Assembly: GCF_003589595.1 (NCBI RefSeq)
Contig: NW_020653718.1
Location: 1,925,651-1,989,650 of the forward strand
Direction: 5' to 3'
Length of the DNA: 64,000 nucleotides
Source: Hyposmocoma kahamanoa
Lineage: Eukaryota > Arthropoda > Insecta > Lepidoptera > Cosmopterigidae
Shown: piece after piece, positions 45,506 through 57,345 of the stretch
Layout: each line of letters starts with the position of its first letter
Numbering within the stretch: position 1 is the first letter of the stretch
Made by a program: the position numbers and the translations under genes
Notes under the pieces: model-generated
The model's database searches: none
Told to the model about the DNA's origin: nothing
The model's input: the letters and a program-made list of their open reading frames with translations, nothing else

Positions 45506-48500
45506 CTTGGCTCTCCTCTGGGATGTGTCCTCGCCTCCCGGTTGCTCCTGTGAGGGTGGGGGTGGGGCTACTGGTTCGTGGGGAGAGGTTGTTAGTATAT
45601 CCTCCCGCGAATCGGTTCCTATGCGCGGCGTATTCTCACTTATGGGGCCCAGGGAGTCTGTAGGCGTTTCCAGGCTCAGATAGGAGCTCTGATCTTTCCA
45701 ACTACATATGCCACCGGGTAAATCCATTGAAATGTAATTTGAATCGAAAGGCGATCCGCAAGAATCTCTGGGCTCCTCCGTCTCGGACGAGTGGCCGGAG
45801 CCACCTCCAGGTCCTTTATCCTTATCGTTTTGATCTTTAATTTCAATTTCAACCTTAGGCGGTGATGGAGATTTAGATTCCCTAGCCATTAACAGGAAAT
45901 ATTCACGTTCCGCGTCGTGGTATAAATGCTTTTCGGGCCAGAAAGAACTGTCGTTACTTATATTTTCCTCGACACTTATGTCATCGTCACTATGTTCTGA
46001 ATTGGGATCAATTTTGATTTCAGACTGTTGAAACTCAAAGTTAGGTTCGATTTTGAACTCCGATATGATTTCAGTAGGTTTGGGAAAGTTATAGTTTTGG
46101 TCGAGCAATAACCGTTCCGCATCGTCCGTAATAAATTTATCAGTCCAAAAGTGATCTTCTTTTAGGTTTAGTAAGTTGTTAATAGTGGGATCGTAGTTAG
46201 TTAATAAGGGTTCCGAAAGTTCTACCGGTTCATCTAATATTTTAGTTGTAGTTACTACTTGTGTAAACTGTGAAGACACTGTGTCTTTATCAGATTGTTT
46301 GGGTTTATCATGCTCATCTGCAGATCCTTTTCTGGATTCCTCAAATAGTTCTGATTTAGGTAAGTCTACGGATTGCGTTTCTTTATTTTCAGCGCTGTGT
46401 TGAAGCTCGTACATTCTCACTGGCATTTTATCTAATGATACTTCGGGCAGTACTATTGCTGGCGTGAGTTTTGATTCGTGTTCTTTAGTTTGTATTGCCT
46501 GTTCAGGTTCTTTGGGTGACATGTCACGATGCACTGTAGCTGGAACAACTTCAGATTCGTCGAGTAAAGAATCGATCATGCTCATACTAATGTGTTTATC
46601 ATCTAGCTGGTATTGTTGAACATCTTTTACGTCAATCTTTTGTTCTACTACAACTTCATCGCAAGGTTCTGGAGATGCTAAGGCTGGTGTAATATTATCC
46701 AGGCTCTCATCATGCAGGTAATCTGCAGAACTTTGCATGTCTGTCAACTCCTTAGGAGTGTCATCACCAAGTAGCGAGTCATTTTCTGGTAATAGCATTT
46801 CTTCTATTTCCCTTTGCAAATCAGCCATCTTACTTTCTAGAGACTGTTCCTCAGAAATCTTTTCAGCTAGTTGCTCTTGTTTTTCATTAATAGATGTTAA
46901 TATTTCATGGGTGATAAAATCAGTTATTGTTTTCTTCTCATCGCTTTCCGGAGTAACGTCTGGTTGAAGCTGCGACACTACATTACTTATTACTTGTTGA
47001 GTTTGCATTGCTTCTGCAGGCTTTACCTCTTCAGGTGCTTTTTCAATGGTAATATTTTCATCCAAATGAGATAAGTCTTCTAGTCCACTTGGGTCGACTT
47101 TCCAGTATTGTGCTTCTGAGAATATTCTCTCTTTAATAGGAGTATGTACTGACTCCGGTGTAGATATCGGGGTTTCAATTAATCTCTGATAACCTTTCGT
47201 GGGAGCCTGTTTTTCAATATTTGTTTCTTGTTCAGAATGGATAATTTCTACTGACGAAGCTGGCTCAGTGGGGCCAATTTCTGTTTTCTTATCTTTTTTC
47301 TTCTTCTTACTTTTCTTCTTGTTTTCCTGCGTTTCTGATTGTGTCACAATACTTGTTTCTTCTTGAGTCTCTAAATTTTTTACCGGATTAGGTTGTAAAA
47401 CTTCTTTTTCTGGTATTATTTCCTTTTTGTCAGGCGTTATTACTTCTTTTTCCTGTTTGATTGTTTTTTCTTTTGATTTGGACGAACGTTTCTTTTTATC
47501 TTTTTTAGGTGCTAGTTTATCTTCATCAGATGTACTGGGAAATATTATTTTGGGTTCCATTCCCTTTTCTTTAGACTTAGAAGAACGACTTTTTCTTCCT
47601 TTTTGAACAGTTTGTTTTTCTTCATCTTGCGGGATACCATGAACCGATTCAGTATCTTCAGATTTTAAAATATTTGTAAGCGGATCGAATCTATTCTCTG
47701 ATTTGTCACGTGTATCAGGAGCCTGTGATGACTTTGATTTAGAACATAACATATTGTCTCGCGATCGAGATCGCGATCTTCTGTGTCTTTCAACAGTTAT
47801 AAAGCCTTCACTATCAACCTCTACTTCAGGCTTGTGGTGCTCAGCATTCGATTCATCAACTAATATCATAGGAGGTTTGTGAGTGGTATGCACAGCCTCA
47901 CTTGTCATCTCTGCTTTTTGAGTCCTGTCTGGCGTTGAGTGACTTGCTGATGTAATTTTAGCCCAAGAACCGTGAACACTTTCTGCCTCAGGTGGTTCTT
48001 CAATTGTATTTTTAACCTCTTCTTTGATTATTTCAGCATGTAATTGCTTTTCTGGTGGCAGAATTCCAGAACCTTCAGCCACGACTTCTGCATATGATTT
48101 TCCCTCTTCTGCCGCCTTAGCCCATACATTTACTGGTTCTGGTCGCGCAAATGTGGGTTCTAACGAAAGTGCCGCCAACGACTGCGATTCAGACACTGGC
48201 ACTTCCTTTTTATCTTCTTTCTTCTTCTTTTTCTTACTACGCTTCGTTTTGGTATCAACATGCTCTTCTTGAGTAAACCCTTTGAGAGATATTATGTCAT
48301 GTTGTAGAGTTTCAGGCTCTGTTTCTCTTGCCTTGGACTCTGATTCTTCCGTTTCCCTCTGTGTTTGTGTTATTGTTGAATAAATCTCTGGTGTAGAAGT
48401 CTGTAGCAAGCTAACTGTAGAGTGACGTAATTCCATAATTTCTGGTGCTATTTGAGATTGATTTTGAATTTCTATAGACGATTGGGTACTACCGACAGTC

Positions 48501-51500
48501 ATAGAAGTCGGTTTGCTTTCAGACACAGTACTTTCAATATTTCGGTACAAATACGAAGGTGTGAATTCAGGTGCATCAGCCGATAAATTTGAATACAATA
48601 CAGTGTTTGAAAAGGACGGCTTAAATTCGGGAATGGAATCTATTGCAGGAAGGAGGTCGTGCAAACTATGAATAGGAGATTTTTCAGACTTAACACTTGT
48701 GTCGCTTTTAAGTTGCTCAGACATAATACTATCAACCGAGTCTTTAGATACTTCCGTAACTATATTTTGAACCGTATTTATAGCATCCCTAGATTGTTGA
48801 GGCGTATCAGTAGATTCTGGACACATACTTTTCATTTCCGTAATTGGTTCTTGCGATAAGCTTGTAAAAGTGTGCGATATTTCACTTTGAATAAATGCCG
48901 CCGAGATAGTATGAGGCGTTTCCACGGGTTTCTCAAGAACTTCTTCGGATATTTGTTTAGCATCTTTCTCAATAGTTTTTTTAGGAGGCAATTCCACTGA
49001 TTTAAGTTGCGCAATTTGTCTCTCTTTAATAGCAGTCTCTACTTTTTTAATATCACCGAAAACCACAGGCACAAGTGTGTCATCAAGATCGTCAATTTCA
49101 TACGAAAAAATTGTATGAGCATCGGGCACGTCAGAGACAGTCGTTTCAACTTCAATGGCTTTAGATATTTCTTCAATACTTGGAGGTTCTGTAAATTCTA
49201 CAGTATCATCTGCTTTTCGAGTTTCAATTTGACGTTCCGATTTATCGTTGGTGCCACAAACAATTGTAACCGGAGAATTGCAGAGATCATGAATCTCAAA
49301 TGCTTCTGCTGGTTCTGAAGCAGATTCGTAAAACTGATCTTTTTTAGATTTTTCCACAATTTCTGGTGTACTTTTAACCGATTGATCTATGACTTCTAAC
49401 GAAATGTCTGTAGACGTAACTATTTCATCTTGTTTCTTTTCAATCGACGATTGGGTGCTAATATTAGCAAATGCAAGCTCAGCGTCTTGCAATTCATGAT
49501 AACTATGAGATGACGATTCTGATACTAACTCTTTAGGTGGTGATTGTTTCTTCGTTTGATTATCCTCGAGCGATACTACATCTACATCTGTGGAGATAGT
49601 TTCCTTGATAATTGTAAGGTTTTCATAATCATCTCTTGTAACTTCTTCCAAAATAACAATAGACGATGTAGTAGGATCTTGGGCATCAATATTAATTTCC
49701 CTCGTTTCTTCTTGCAGTATCACAGACTGCAGAGGTCTTACAGAATGTGCATATAAATTTTCAGCGTCTCTGATTTCATGGTAACTGAATTGTGGCACTT
49801 CGTATACACTCTGTCTCTGTTCGTCGTCCTGCATGTCTTCTGCAATTAATGGCCCTACTACCACGCCGTTAGTAACAGGTGTGACTTGATTTACAATTTG
49901 TTCCCTAGGCACTTGATCGGTTTCAGTTAATGTAACTGTAGTTGAGACTAATTCTATTTCAGGTGAAGGTGAAGGTGAAGGCTCTCTAGATTTAATCTCA
50001 CCTAATAGGCGTTCAGCATCACATATCTCGTGATAGCTTTGTTTTAGTGGTTCAAACACAGGATTGGTACTATTCTCCCTGGCGGGCTCAACTTTAGGCT
50101 CTATCATTTCAACATCCGACTGAATAACCTCTAGTATTTGTCTTGGTGCTGAATTAATAGAAGCGAGTAATATTTCAGCGTCAACTATTTCGTGGTAACT
50201 TTGACGTGGTGTTTCCTCCCGCAGTGGCTCAAAGTCAGTCAAAGATTTGCGTATTACATGTGTTTCACATGGTTCCCTTTGTTCATCGACAGTCATAGAA
50301 GTATCTGACAATATTAAGGAACTGATTTGTTCGGCGCTAATAAAATCTGTTTCGGCAGATGCTATTGTTGATGTCCTTGCATCAGTTGGAAATAGTGTAT
50401 CTCCTGCTAATATCTGGTGCGGCAACACACTTGGTTGTTCGTCCCGCGTAATATTATCCTCACCTGCTTCGGAATTGTTTAACGCAAAGTTACGTTCGGC
50501 ATCTTGTATGTCGTAATAACTAAATCTCGGGGCTTTTTCTATAATATAAGCTGAATGTTTTTGGGGTTCTGTAATCACAATAGGTTTTTCAATAGATTGA
50601 TCTTTCCCAAAATTACTTTCTGCATCAGAAATTATTTGATAGCTTTGTTTAGGAACTTCCTCTAGAGGAATTTCTGGTTTGTTAATTGTTATTTCTTCGA
50701 AGCTTGGTTGGGTTGTGGGCTCAACTATATTAATATTTTCAATCGCGGGACTTTGACGTTCCTTTGCCAAAAATTGCGAGTAATCATAACCTAATTGTTC
50801 AAAATCCAGATTTAACGAGTACAACTTTACTTCTTCAACCAATTGTTGATACGGTATTTCAAGTGATGTCTGCCTCTCTTTTGTCGTATTAGTTTTATTA
50901 CGATCTTGAACTGATCCAAATATGGCTTGTTCAAAAATTGTATCAAACTCACATTCGTTGATGTTTTCTGTCACTGTTATTGCTTCTTGTAAGATATCAG
51001 CAGGTGGACCCGATTCTGTTTCCTCTGCAATACTTTTATACTCTTTTGCTGTAATAGAAGGTTCTTGAACCTTAAAAGCTTCCTCATTTTCAGAGGCTTG
51101 TTGAATTTCCATCATTTCACTAACATCCGTGGTACTTTCCATTATTTCGGAAGATTTTTCTGTACAAAGCGTTTCAATGGCTTCGCTTGTTTCTTCTTGT
51201 GACGTTTCAACTTCAACAAATGTACTGGAAGACTTTTTATCTGCGATTTTGTTATTTTTAATATCATCTTTTACCTGAGGAGTAATTTCGTCAGCAGAAG
51301 ACGATTCTTCTAATGAATTGCTTTTACTACTAAATACTTTAACAGTACGAATCGGCGGTAATTTCTTTTTTTCATGTGTAATAAGATAAATTGTATGTGT
51401 CTCAATGTCTTTTTCGATGGGTTCATAACGTGTTACTTCTTCGACTATATTAATAGAGCCTTCTTTGACAGTATCCGTAGAGAAGAATTTGTCATTATTA

Positions 51501-54500
51501 TTTTGTTCCCCAGGACTAAAAGTAGTTGGGGTTTCGACACTTGAAGCCTCTTGACTATTATGTACTTCAGTGGCTTCGGCGACTTTTGGAGTTTCTAAGC
51601 CAGCTTTAATTATTTCAGCTTCTTTTACTATGTTTTCAATTTCTTGTCTTAACAAATTATCTGTTTCCTGAACAATTGTCACTTCAGTTGCAATTTGCTG
51701 ATTTGTTTCAATTACATCTGGAGGATGTTGTTCCATAGGTTCAATCAAAGGTTCGGTCATGCCTTCTTCCTCTGCCATTAAAGTGTTCCAGTCCATTGTT
51801 ATAATATTTTCCTTACTCGATACAATTTTTTCTATTTCGGGCGATTGATCACCGGATTTTACGTTATGAGTTTTAATTTCTTCCACATAAACAGCGCCTC
51901 GTTTTTCTTTATTTTTAGAAGCTTTATCTTTTGGTTTCCTTTTGGTTGATTCAGAATGCTCTATTTCTCGTAGAGCTTTCTCTATATCATCATCGACAAC
52001 CTTAGCCTTTTTGGATTTAGATTTCTTTTTATGAGTTTTGACTTCTTCGAACTGAGCCTCTTCAGTCGTAACTATTACTTCGTTATCGATATTTTCATCT
52101 TCTTTATGCCCTGGTAAGCCACTTTCTTTAACGCCAAGTTCATGATCCTTAGGTTCAAACTCTTTAGTCTTCTTAGATTTAGACTTCTTCTTAGAACCCT
52201 TTGTTTCTTGGTGTTTCTTGATTTCTACTGGAACTTCAGTTTTCTCATGGGCGTCTTCAATAAAATCTTTAGGTTCGTCACATTTTTCTTGAGTATGTTC
52301 TGGACATTTAATTTCCTTAACATCCGGTATTTCCGGTACGCACACATCATAAGCGTCTGATGTCTCAATAAGGACATTTACAGTTTCGACCGATGTTGGC
52401 TCATGAACTTTTTCGTGTTTTTTATTTTTTTTCTTTTTCTTGCTCTTAGCGGCTGGATTTATATCTGTTACTTCGGATTGTGTTGTACTCTGCTCAGTTA
52501 TGTCTTCTTCAGGCTCCGTTCGGGTCTGTGTTAAAGACTTAACAGTGGTAGATTCTTGAACAATTTCAGCTGCTTTATTATGAGATGGTTTATCTTTGAG
52601 ACCTTTCTTCTTCTTTGAATTAGAAGAATCGCTTATTTTTATTTCTGCAAGATCTGTAGTGCTAGTAGCCAGCGTTTCTTTAGATTCAGTGTCACCAAAG
52701 TTTTCAGTAACCACGCTTTGATTATCAATGAGAGGGACTGAAATTTTCAAAATTGTTTCATCCTCAGAAGCAATGGAAACGTCTTCTACTTGCTGTGTGC
52801 TTGCAGGCATTTCAGTAACGGCATCTTTCACACTATCATGGGTTTCAGTTTTTGTTACTACATCAGATTTTTCTCTGTTAAACTCTCTATTTATGTCTTC
52901 TACTGTTGGTTCAATACTTTGTTTGATTTCCTTTTGAACCTTTTTCTTTTTCTGTTTAGTTCTTTTGGGAATATTTTCTTCAATTTCTATAGTTACTGGC
53001 TTATTTATAAAAATGTCTGGTGTAGCAACTTCTAATGCAGGAGTCATTTCTTTTAGTTGCTCTTTATGACCTTTCTTTTTCTTGGTTTTAGTTGTTGTTT
53101 CCAGGCCTTTTGATTGTGTTTCTTCAATTTGTATGACAGGTTCTACAATTTCTTCGTGAGTTTGTTCTATAATATGATCCGCATTCTTTCCGCCATCCAT
53201 GGACTCTTTAGATTTTTTCCTTTTGTTTTTCTCAGAAATTTGTATTTCTTTAAGAGCTTTTTCTATTTCATCACTAGTATTAATCTTTTTATGCTTCGTT
53301 TTTTTCTTGGTCTTTTTATCTGCGTTTGCCTCAGAGATAGATTGAGATTCTTCAGCGGTAAAAGTTTCAGTAACAGTTTCGACGACTGTAGAACTATGTT
53401 GAACCTTTTTAGTTATTTCCCTAGTAGTGGGTGAAGCATTAGAAACTTCAGTTGTGCGTTCTTCCCTATGTTCAGAAACTGGCTGGACGGGGACAGGTGC
53501 TGAAATTTGTTCAGATTCAATAACGTCATCGAAATCTTGAACTTCAACAACTTTTTTAGGTAGTTTCTTTTTTTTCTGAGTTTGCACGTCATGGACTTTA
53601 GTTGGCCTTTTTTCAGGTGCTCGCCTTTGCCTTGGCATATCCCTAGATCGACTTCGTTGATATGGTCTCTCAGGTTCTTCAGGTCGTGATTTTGAATAAT
53701 CGACGCGGTCTACTTTTGGTTCGAATTGTTGAATATGCGGAGACATTTCAACGTTTTGTTCGACAACTACTTCTTTTATTAATTCTACTTGTGCCACTTG
53801 CGGTTTTGGTAGCGTTGTTACACTTTGCGTCTTAGGTCGTCTACGTAAGCCGAGGGCTAATATTTCAGCATATGACAAATCTTGCGAGCGACAAATCGCA
53901 GCCGGACTCTGAGCTGTTTCATCATTATGAGGTGGCTCCAATTCGCTAATGTATTGCGTCTTCGGTTCCTCGACCTCGACTTTGGGCGATGTAACTTCAA
54001 TATATGAGTCGCGAGACTCCAGTTGATAGTATATAGGCTGATTTTCATAGTATTGATGAATTTCCTGGGACACAGGGCTACTTTCGCTGACTGGTTCTTG
54101 GTACACGTAAACATTAGCGTCATCCCTATAAGGTACACTCTCACTAACGTTTTCGTACACAACTTTTTGACAATATCGATCGCTAGGATCGTACACTGGC
54201 TCATACATCGGTTCAATAGAAACGCGCGTTTGCACGGGCACACTTATCACTTCACTGGTTCTATCCTCTTCAGGACTCATTGGCGCTTGCTTGTAAGCCT
54301 CGTATTGTACCCTTCGAGGGCTGGGCTCTCTACGAGCGCTCGGGTGTCTTTGTGCGCTGAGTTGCCTCGTTTCGGCAATCGAGCTAGATCGCGAGTTTTG
54401 GCCTTTTACTATCTCGGCGTACGTGGTGCCCTCAAGCACCCATCCGGGGCTCTTGGCCCGCGCCGGCGCGTCGGTCACGGCGAGTGAGATTTGATCGCGC

Positions 54501-54703
54501 GCCTCGCGCTCGGGGCGGCGACGCTCGCGGCGCTCGGGCGAGCGCGGGCGGCGGTTGGCGCGGGCGCAGTCCGCCGTCGACACGAGCATGGACAGAGTGG
54601 CCACCGACTCGTCGGCGGACTCGCCCGGCGGCGGCGGCATCACGAAGTAGGGGTCCAGACTGTAGATGGCTCGGGTCAGCTCTTCGATACGCCGGGTGAC
54701 CTC
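45506..54703 (-). CDS. Msp300: Msp300 giant exon A (3,066 codons): disordered, repeat-rich scaffold
   Basis: This single exon is 9,198 bp, phase 0-0. The acceptor lies in TACTTCCGTATCAG (AG at 54704-54705) and the donor is GCCAAG|GTGACT. An ATG lies just upstream in the same frame (54722-54724), but the acceptor and phase favour splicing in. Exon residues 1-40 include EVTRRIEELTRAIYSLD and a PPPP run. Then come an Arg/Pro/Ser-rich stretch, TYAEIVKG/SYAEIL/SYAEVV boxes (about 95, 278, 2205), many lysine runs, two DEIEKALKEI-type helices (about 482, 908), six SYHEIxDAE-type repeats (about 1355-1735) with degenerate ones near 2862 and 2930, an RSRSRD patch (about 2310), a short coiled coil (about 2590-2640) and a final block with GGICSWKDQSSYLSLETPTD. 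The first 270 bp are GC-rich and the remainder AT-rich. Function is inferred: a flexible cytoskeletal scaffold inserted in a spectrin rod. Confidence 0.9.
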
Positions 54704-55361
54704 CTGATACGGAAGTACGGACATACATAATTTACGACATGGTCTGACTAGCTCTTGGGAGCGATGAAGTCGAGGTTATGAAAAGAAACGAATGGCTGCG
54801 AGTGTCGAGTACGTGTATTCGATATTTTAAATATTATTATAATTAAATTAAAAAATTATAAAGTAGGAAAAGACCGCGATAGAGGAGCGACTTAAAGCTA
54901 TGTGAACGATCGGTGTTCCAATTAAGTGTCCTTCAGCGGGTCGGCGTCCGGACTGCCGCGCTGCACTAACAGTTTGACGCGCTCGTTGCGCGCCTGAATT
55001 TTGCTCTGGAGCGATTTTACTCTCTCTCGACACGCCTAACGGAGGATATCGATATCGACGTGTTAGTAGTGGCGAGGGTGAAGGATGGAGGTAACAAAAG
55101 AAAATTAAATAAAATGTATGCGTGGTCGGTGACAATGTACAAGTGGCCTCCGAGCGGCCGCTAAATTCGACTAACGATACATGGTGCTGCGAAGCCGTGT
55201 CCGTGCGGGCCCCGGCGGGTCCCGCCCGAGAATCTCCACGTCGCGATAAACAAAACTAGAATTTTAGCTAGAACCTACTCCGTCTGCGGTGACACCGCCA
55301 CGGGGCCAGGAGCGCGTGGCGTCCTGCCCCCTGCGGCGCCGTAGCCTGTTTCGGTGCCTAC
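54704..55361 (-). other. Msp300 intron, 658 bp, with alternative exon
   Basis: The donor is CAGCAG|GTAGGC and the acceptor is before giant exon A. It contains the stop-bearing exon 54922-55035. The rest is unremarkable. Confidence 0.8.
54922..55035 (-). CDS. Msp300: Probable alternative terminal exon of Msp300 (38 codons with stop)
   Basis: After acceptor ATATCCTCCGTTAG (AG at 55036-55037) the phase-0 frame reads ACRERVKSLQSKIQARNERV and continues for 37 residues to a TAA at 54922-54924. It joins exon 55362-55637 in frame, has the GC-rich codon use of the neighbouring spectrin exons, and its helical, basic/acidic pattern suits a spectrin helix, so it looks coding. Using it would end the protein before giant exon A. 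The pyrimidine tract is weak and I see no canonical AATAAA in the next 150 bases, so the transcript end is unsupported. Confidence 0.55.
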   Translation of the reverse strand, partial: ACRERVKSLQSKIQARNERVKLLVQRGSPDADPLKDT

Positions 55362-55637
55362 CTGCTGCTGTCGTTGTGCGCGCTCGGGGTCGCGCGGGCT
55401 GTAGTTGGGCTGCGTCGCTTGGCGCAGCTGCTGTTCGGCCTCGAGCAGCTGCGCGCGCAGCCGCGACACGTCGGCGCAGTAGGCGTCGACCTGCGCGAGC
55501 GCTGCGGCCAGCTGCTGCGCCTGCGTGCCGGTCTGGGCGCCGAGCGCGTCCAGCGCCGCCGTGAGGTCACGCGCCGCCGCCTCCACGGCCTCGGGCCCTC
55601 GCGACTGTGCTGCCACGCCGTCCGGCTCGAAATGTAC
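55362..55637 (-). CDS. Msp300: Msp300 exon, spectrin-type repeat
   Basis: The exon is 276 bp (92 codons), phase 0-0. The acceptor is AATCATTCGACAG and the donor is CAGCAG|GTAGGC. It is very GC-rich. The peptide VHFEPDGVAAQSRGPEAVEA, then LTAALDALGAQ and LLEAEQQLRQATQ, is helical and Ala/Gln-rich. It is the branch point that can join the alternative end (55035), giant exon A (54703) or, by skipping, 43965, all in phase 0. Confidence 0.88.
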
Positions 55638-55712
55638 CTGTCGAATGATTATGATTCAACGACCCGACTCGATGACCGAAGCTGCAAAACCTAGACGCGT
55701 TCAACGACTCAC

Positions 55713-55925
55713 GTTTAGCTTTTCAACCGCATACGATATCTTGGTCTTTTGTGTGGAAATGTCGTTGATTATTTTTTCCCTTAGCGCGAGTCGGTCCCTG
55801 AGTGGTTTCTTTGAGTTTTGTGGCGCTTCCAGGGTCCGCGCTGTCGCCTCCAGCCAGTGGCCGGCATCTTTTAATTTTTTCTCACATCTCTCCCATTCCT
55901 CTGCCAACTCTTGTAGTAAACCGTT
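55713..55925 (-). CDS. Msp300: Msp300 exon, spectrin-type repeat
   Basis: The exon is 213 bp (71 codons), phase 0-0. The acceptor is GTTATATTTCAG and the donor is CTAAAC|GTGAGT. The peptide NGLLQELAEEWERCEKKLKD with HWLEATARTLEAPQ shows the tryptophan-centred helices of a spectrin repeat. Flanking introns are only 75-76 bp. Confidence 0.9.
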
Positions 55926-56001
55926 CTGAAATATAACAAGTTAGTGATTATTTCGAATTGTGGTCCGTGCGTCATTCTAATTACTATGACATTGTACTGA
56001 C

Positions 56002-56160
56002 TGTCTTCGCTAATCTTTTCTCGACGTCGACGGTAGCGTTTTCGGCCGCTTCCAATCTTGAAGGCAAATCTCCTGGGCTCGTGACACGTTCAATCACTTC
56101 TATTTCTTTAGCCATGTCTGCCAGATTTTTAGCTTGCTGCTTACAACTCTTGAGCGCATT
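56002..56160 (-). CDS. Msp300: Msp300 exon, spectrin-type helices
   Basis: The exon is 159 bp (53 codons), phase 0-0. The acceptor is TATAACTATTTCAG and the donor is AAGACA|GTCAGT. The peptide NALKSCKQQAKNLADMAKEI to LEAAENATVDVEKRLAKT is helical and charged. The short flanking introns and shared phase make it part of a compact exon block. Confidence 0.9.
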
Positions 56161-56235
56161 CTGAAATAGTTATATAAGTAAATAGTTGCATTTCTTTAAA
56201 AATAATAATATTAACACAAACGTGAATTATCATAC

Positions 56236-57028
56236 CCCATATTCAGTCTGTTTCTGTTGCGCCTCCTGCAAATCGGCCAATGGGAGTGGCCGCGCAAGGA
56301 AAGCACGTTGTGTCTCTACCCAAAGGAGGACTTTCTCTAATAGTCCTAGGAATCTAGCTACAGCATCACAGGCATCTTCAACGGCGGCTTGTCGCGCTTC
56401 CAATTCACTGCATACAGCTGCGAACTGTTCCGAGAGCGCCGTCACAGTGGACTGCACCAATTGCCTTTCACTGGCATCGCGACTACCTTCTACGATAGCA
56501 CGTGCATTGCGAGTCAGTCGCTCGACGCGATCTGCTATGTTAGGTACTTCTGACCTAGTCGCCACCAGCCGCTCTCTATAAGGCTCAGGTGGTAGAGTCC
56601 TGTCGCGTGCAGTCAGTTCTGCAGCACGGACCCATGCCTGCACGTCTTCGACGTCTGTGGCGTACTCTGAACGGGCCGTACGCGCACGTTTCCACTCCCT
56701 CTCTTTCTCTTCCATGGCTGCAGCAAGTGCTTCGGAGGATAGTTCCAATGCGGATAGTTCCTGCGCTACGTCTGCCGGCGCAGAGCCACCGTAGCGCTTT
56801 CGACTCTCGTCTGTGAAGTTTTTCGTTCGCTCCACTAAGTCTGAAACTTCCTTCGCAAGCTCCCGGACGTTTTCAGTTTCGTCTTCGCCGAAAACGTAGA
56901 AGGTCTTCACTTTGGCAATAGACACTTCGATCTGCTGTCGAAGCTCGTCGATTCTCTCCGACACGCGGTCGAATTCCGAAACAATGTCGTCGATCTCCGC
57001 GAGCCGCGCCGCAAGTGTTTGTCGCAAT
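56236..57028 (-). CDS. Msp300: Msp300 exon, two to three spectrin repeats
   Basis: The exon is 793 bp: the last base of a split codon plus 264 codons. The acceptor is TTTTCTATTTTGCAG (AG at 57029-57030) and the donor is TATGGG|GTATGA. The peptide runs from RQTLAARLAEIDDIVSEF through FGEDETENVRELAKEVSDL to LLWVETQRAFLARPL and QKQTEYG. It has spectrin-type helices with conserved Trp and heptads. This is the most upstream exon in the window. The upstream exon must end with two bases of a codon and lies beyond 64000, because I find no suitable donor with coding sequence between 57031 and the edge. Confidence 0.9.
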
Positions 57029-57109
57029 CTGCAAAATAGAAAAGCGCGTTACTATTAGTAATCACTAACAACACGTACAGTTCGAACAGTGCGATGCGAT
57101 AATATGGTG

Positions 57110-57345
57110 TATGAGCGCACGAGGGAAGGAGAGCTGCCAAAATGCGACGAAAATAATCTATTGGCGCGGCGTGACGCGGCGCCCATGACGCTGCAAGGTC
57201 AACACCGGCGGTAAGGCGCCTCACCGCCGAGCGTGCTCCGTGCTCGTCAGTGGCGCCGAGGCCTACGTTACCTCGTCGTTCGTGCTCGTTCGCTCGCGGC
57301 GCTCCGCTCGCGTCGCCCTCCCGTCGCTCAATGAACCATTTCGAT
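57110..57345. promoter_or_regulatory. CpG-rich block upstream of exon 56236-57028
   Basis: Dense CpG (GCGCGGCGTGACGCGGCG, TCGCTCGCGGCGCTCCGCTC) in an otherwise AT-rich intron, immediately 5' of the GC-rich spectrin exon cluster. It could be an internal promoter or part of a wider GC-rich segment (54430-57345). No TATA box or initiator decides it. Confidence 0.25.

Noticed and set aside
54708..54724. ATG at 54722-54724 as the start of a separate gene for giant exon A
   Set aside because: A good acceptor lies within the next codons and its phase matches the upstream donor; the protein from the acceptor on is all that is needed.
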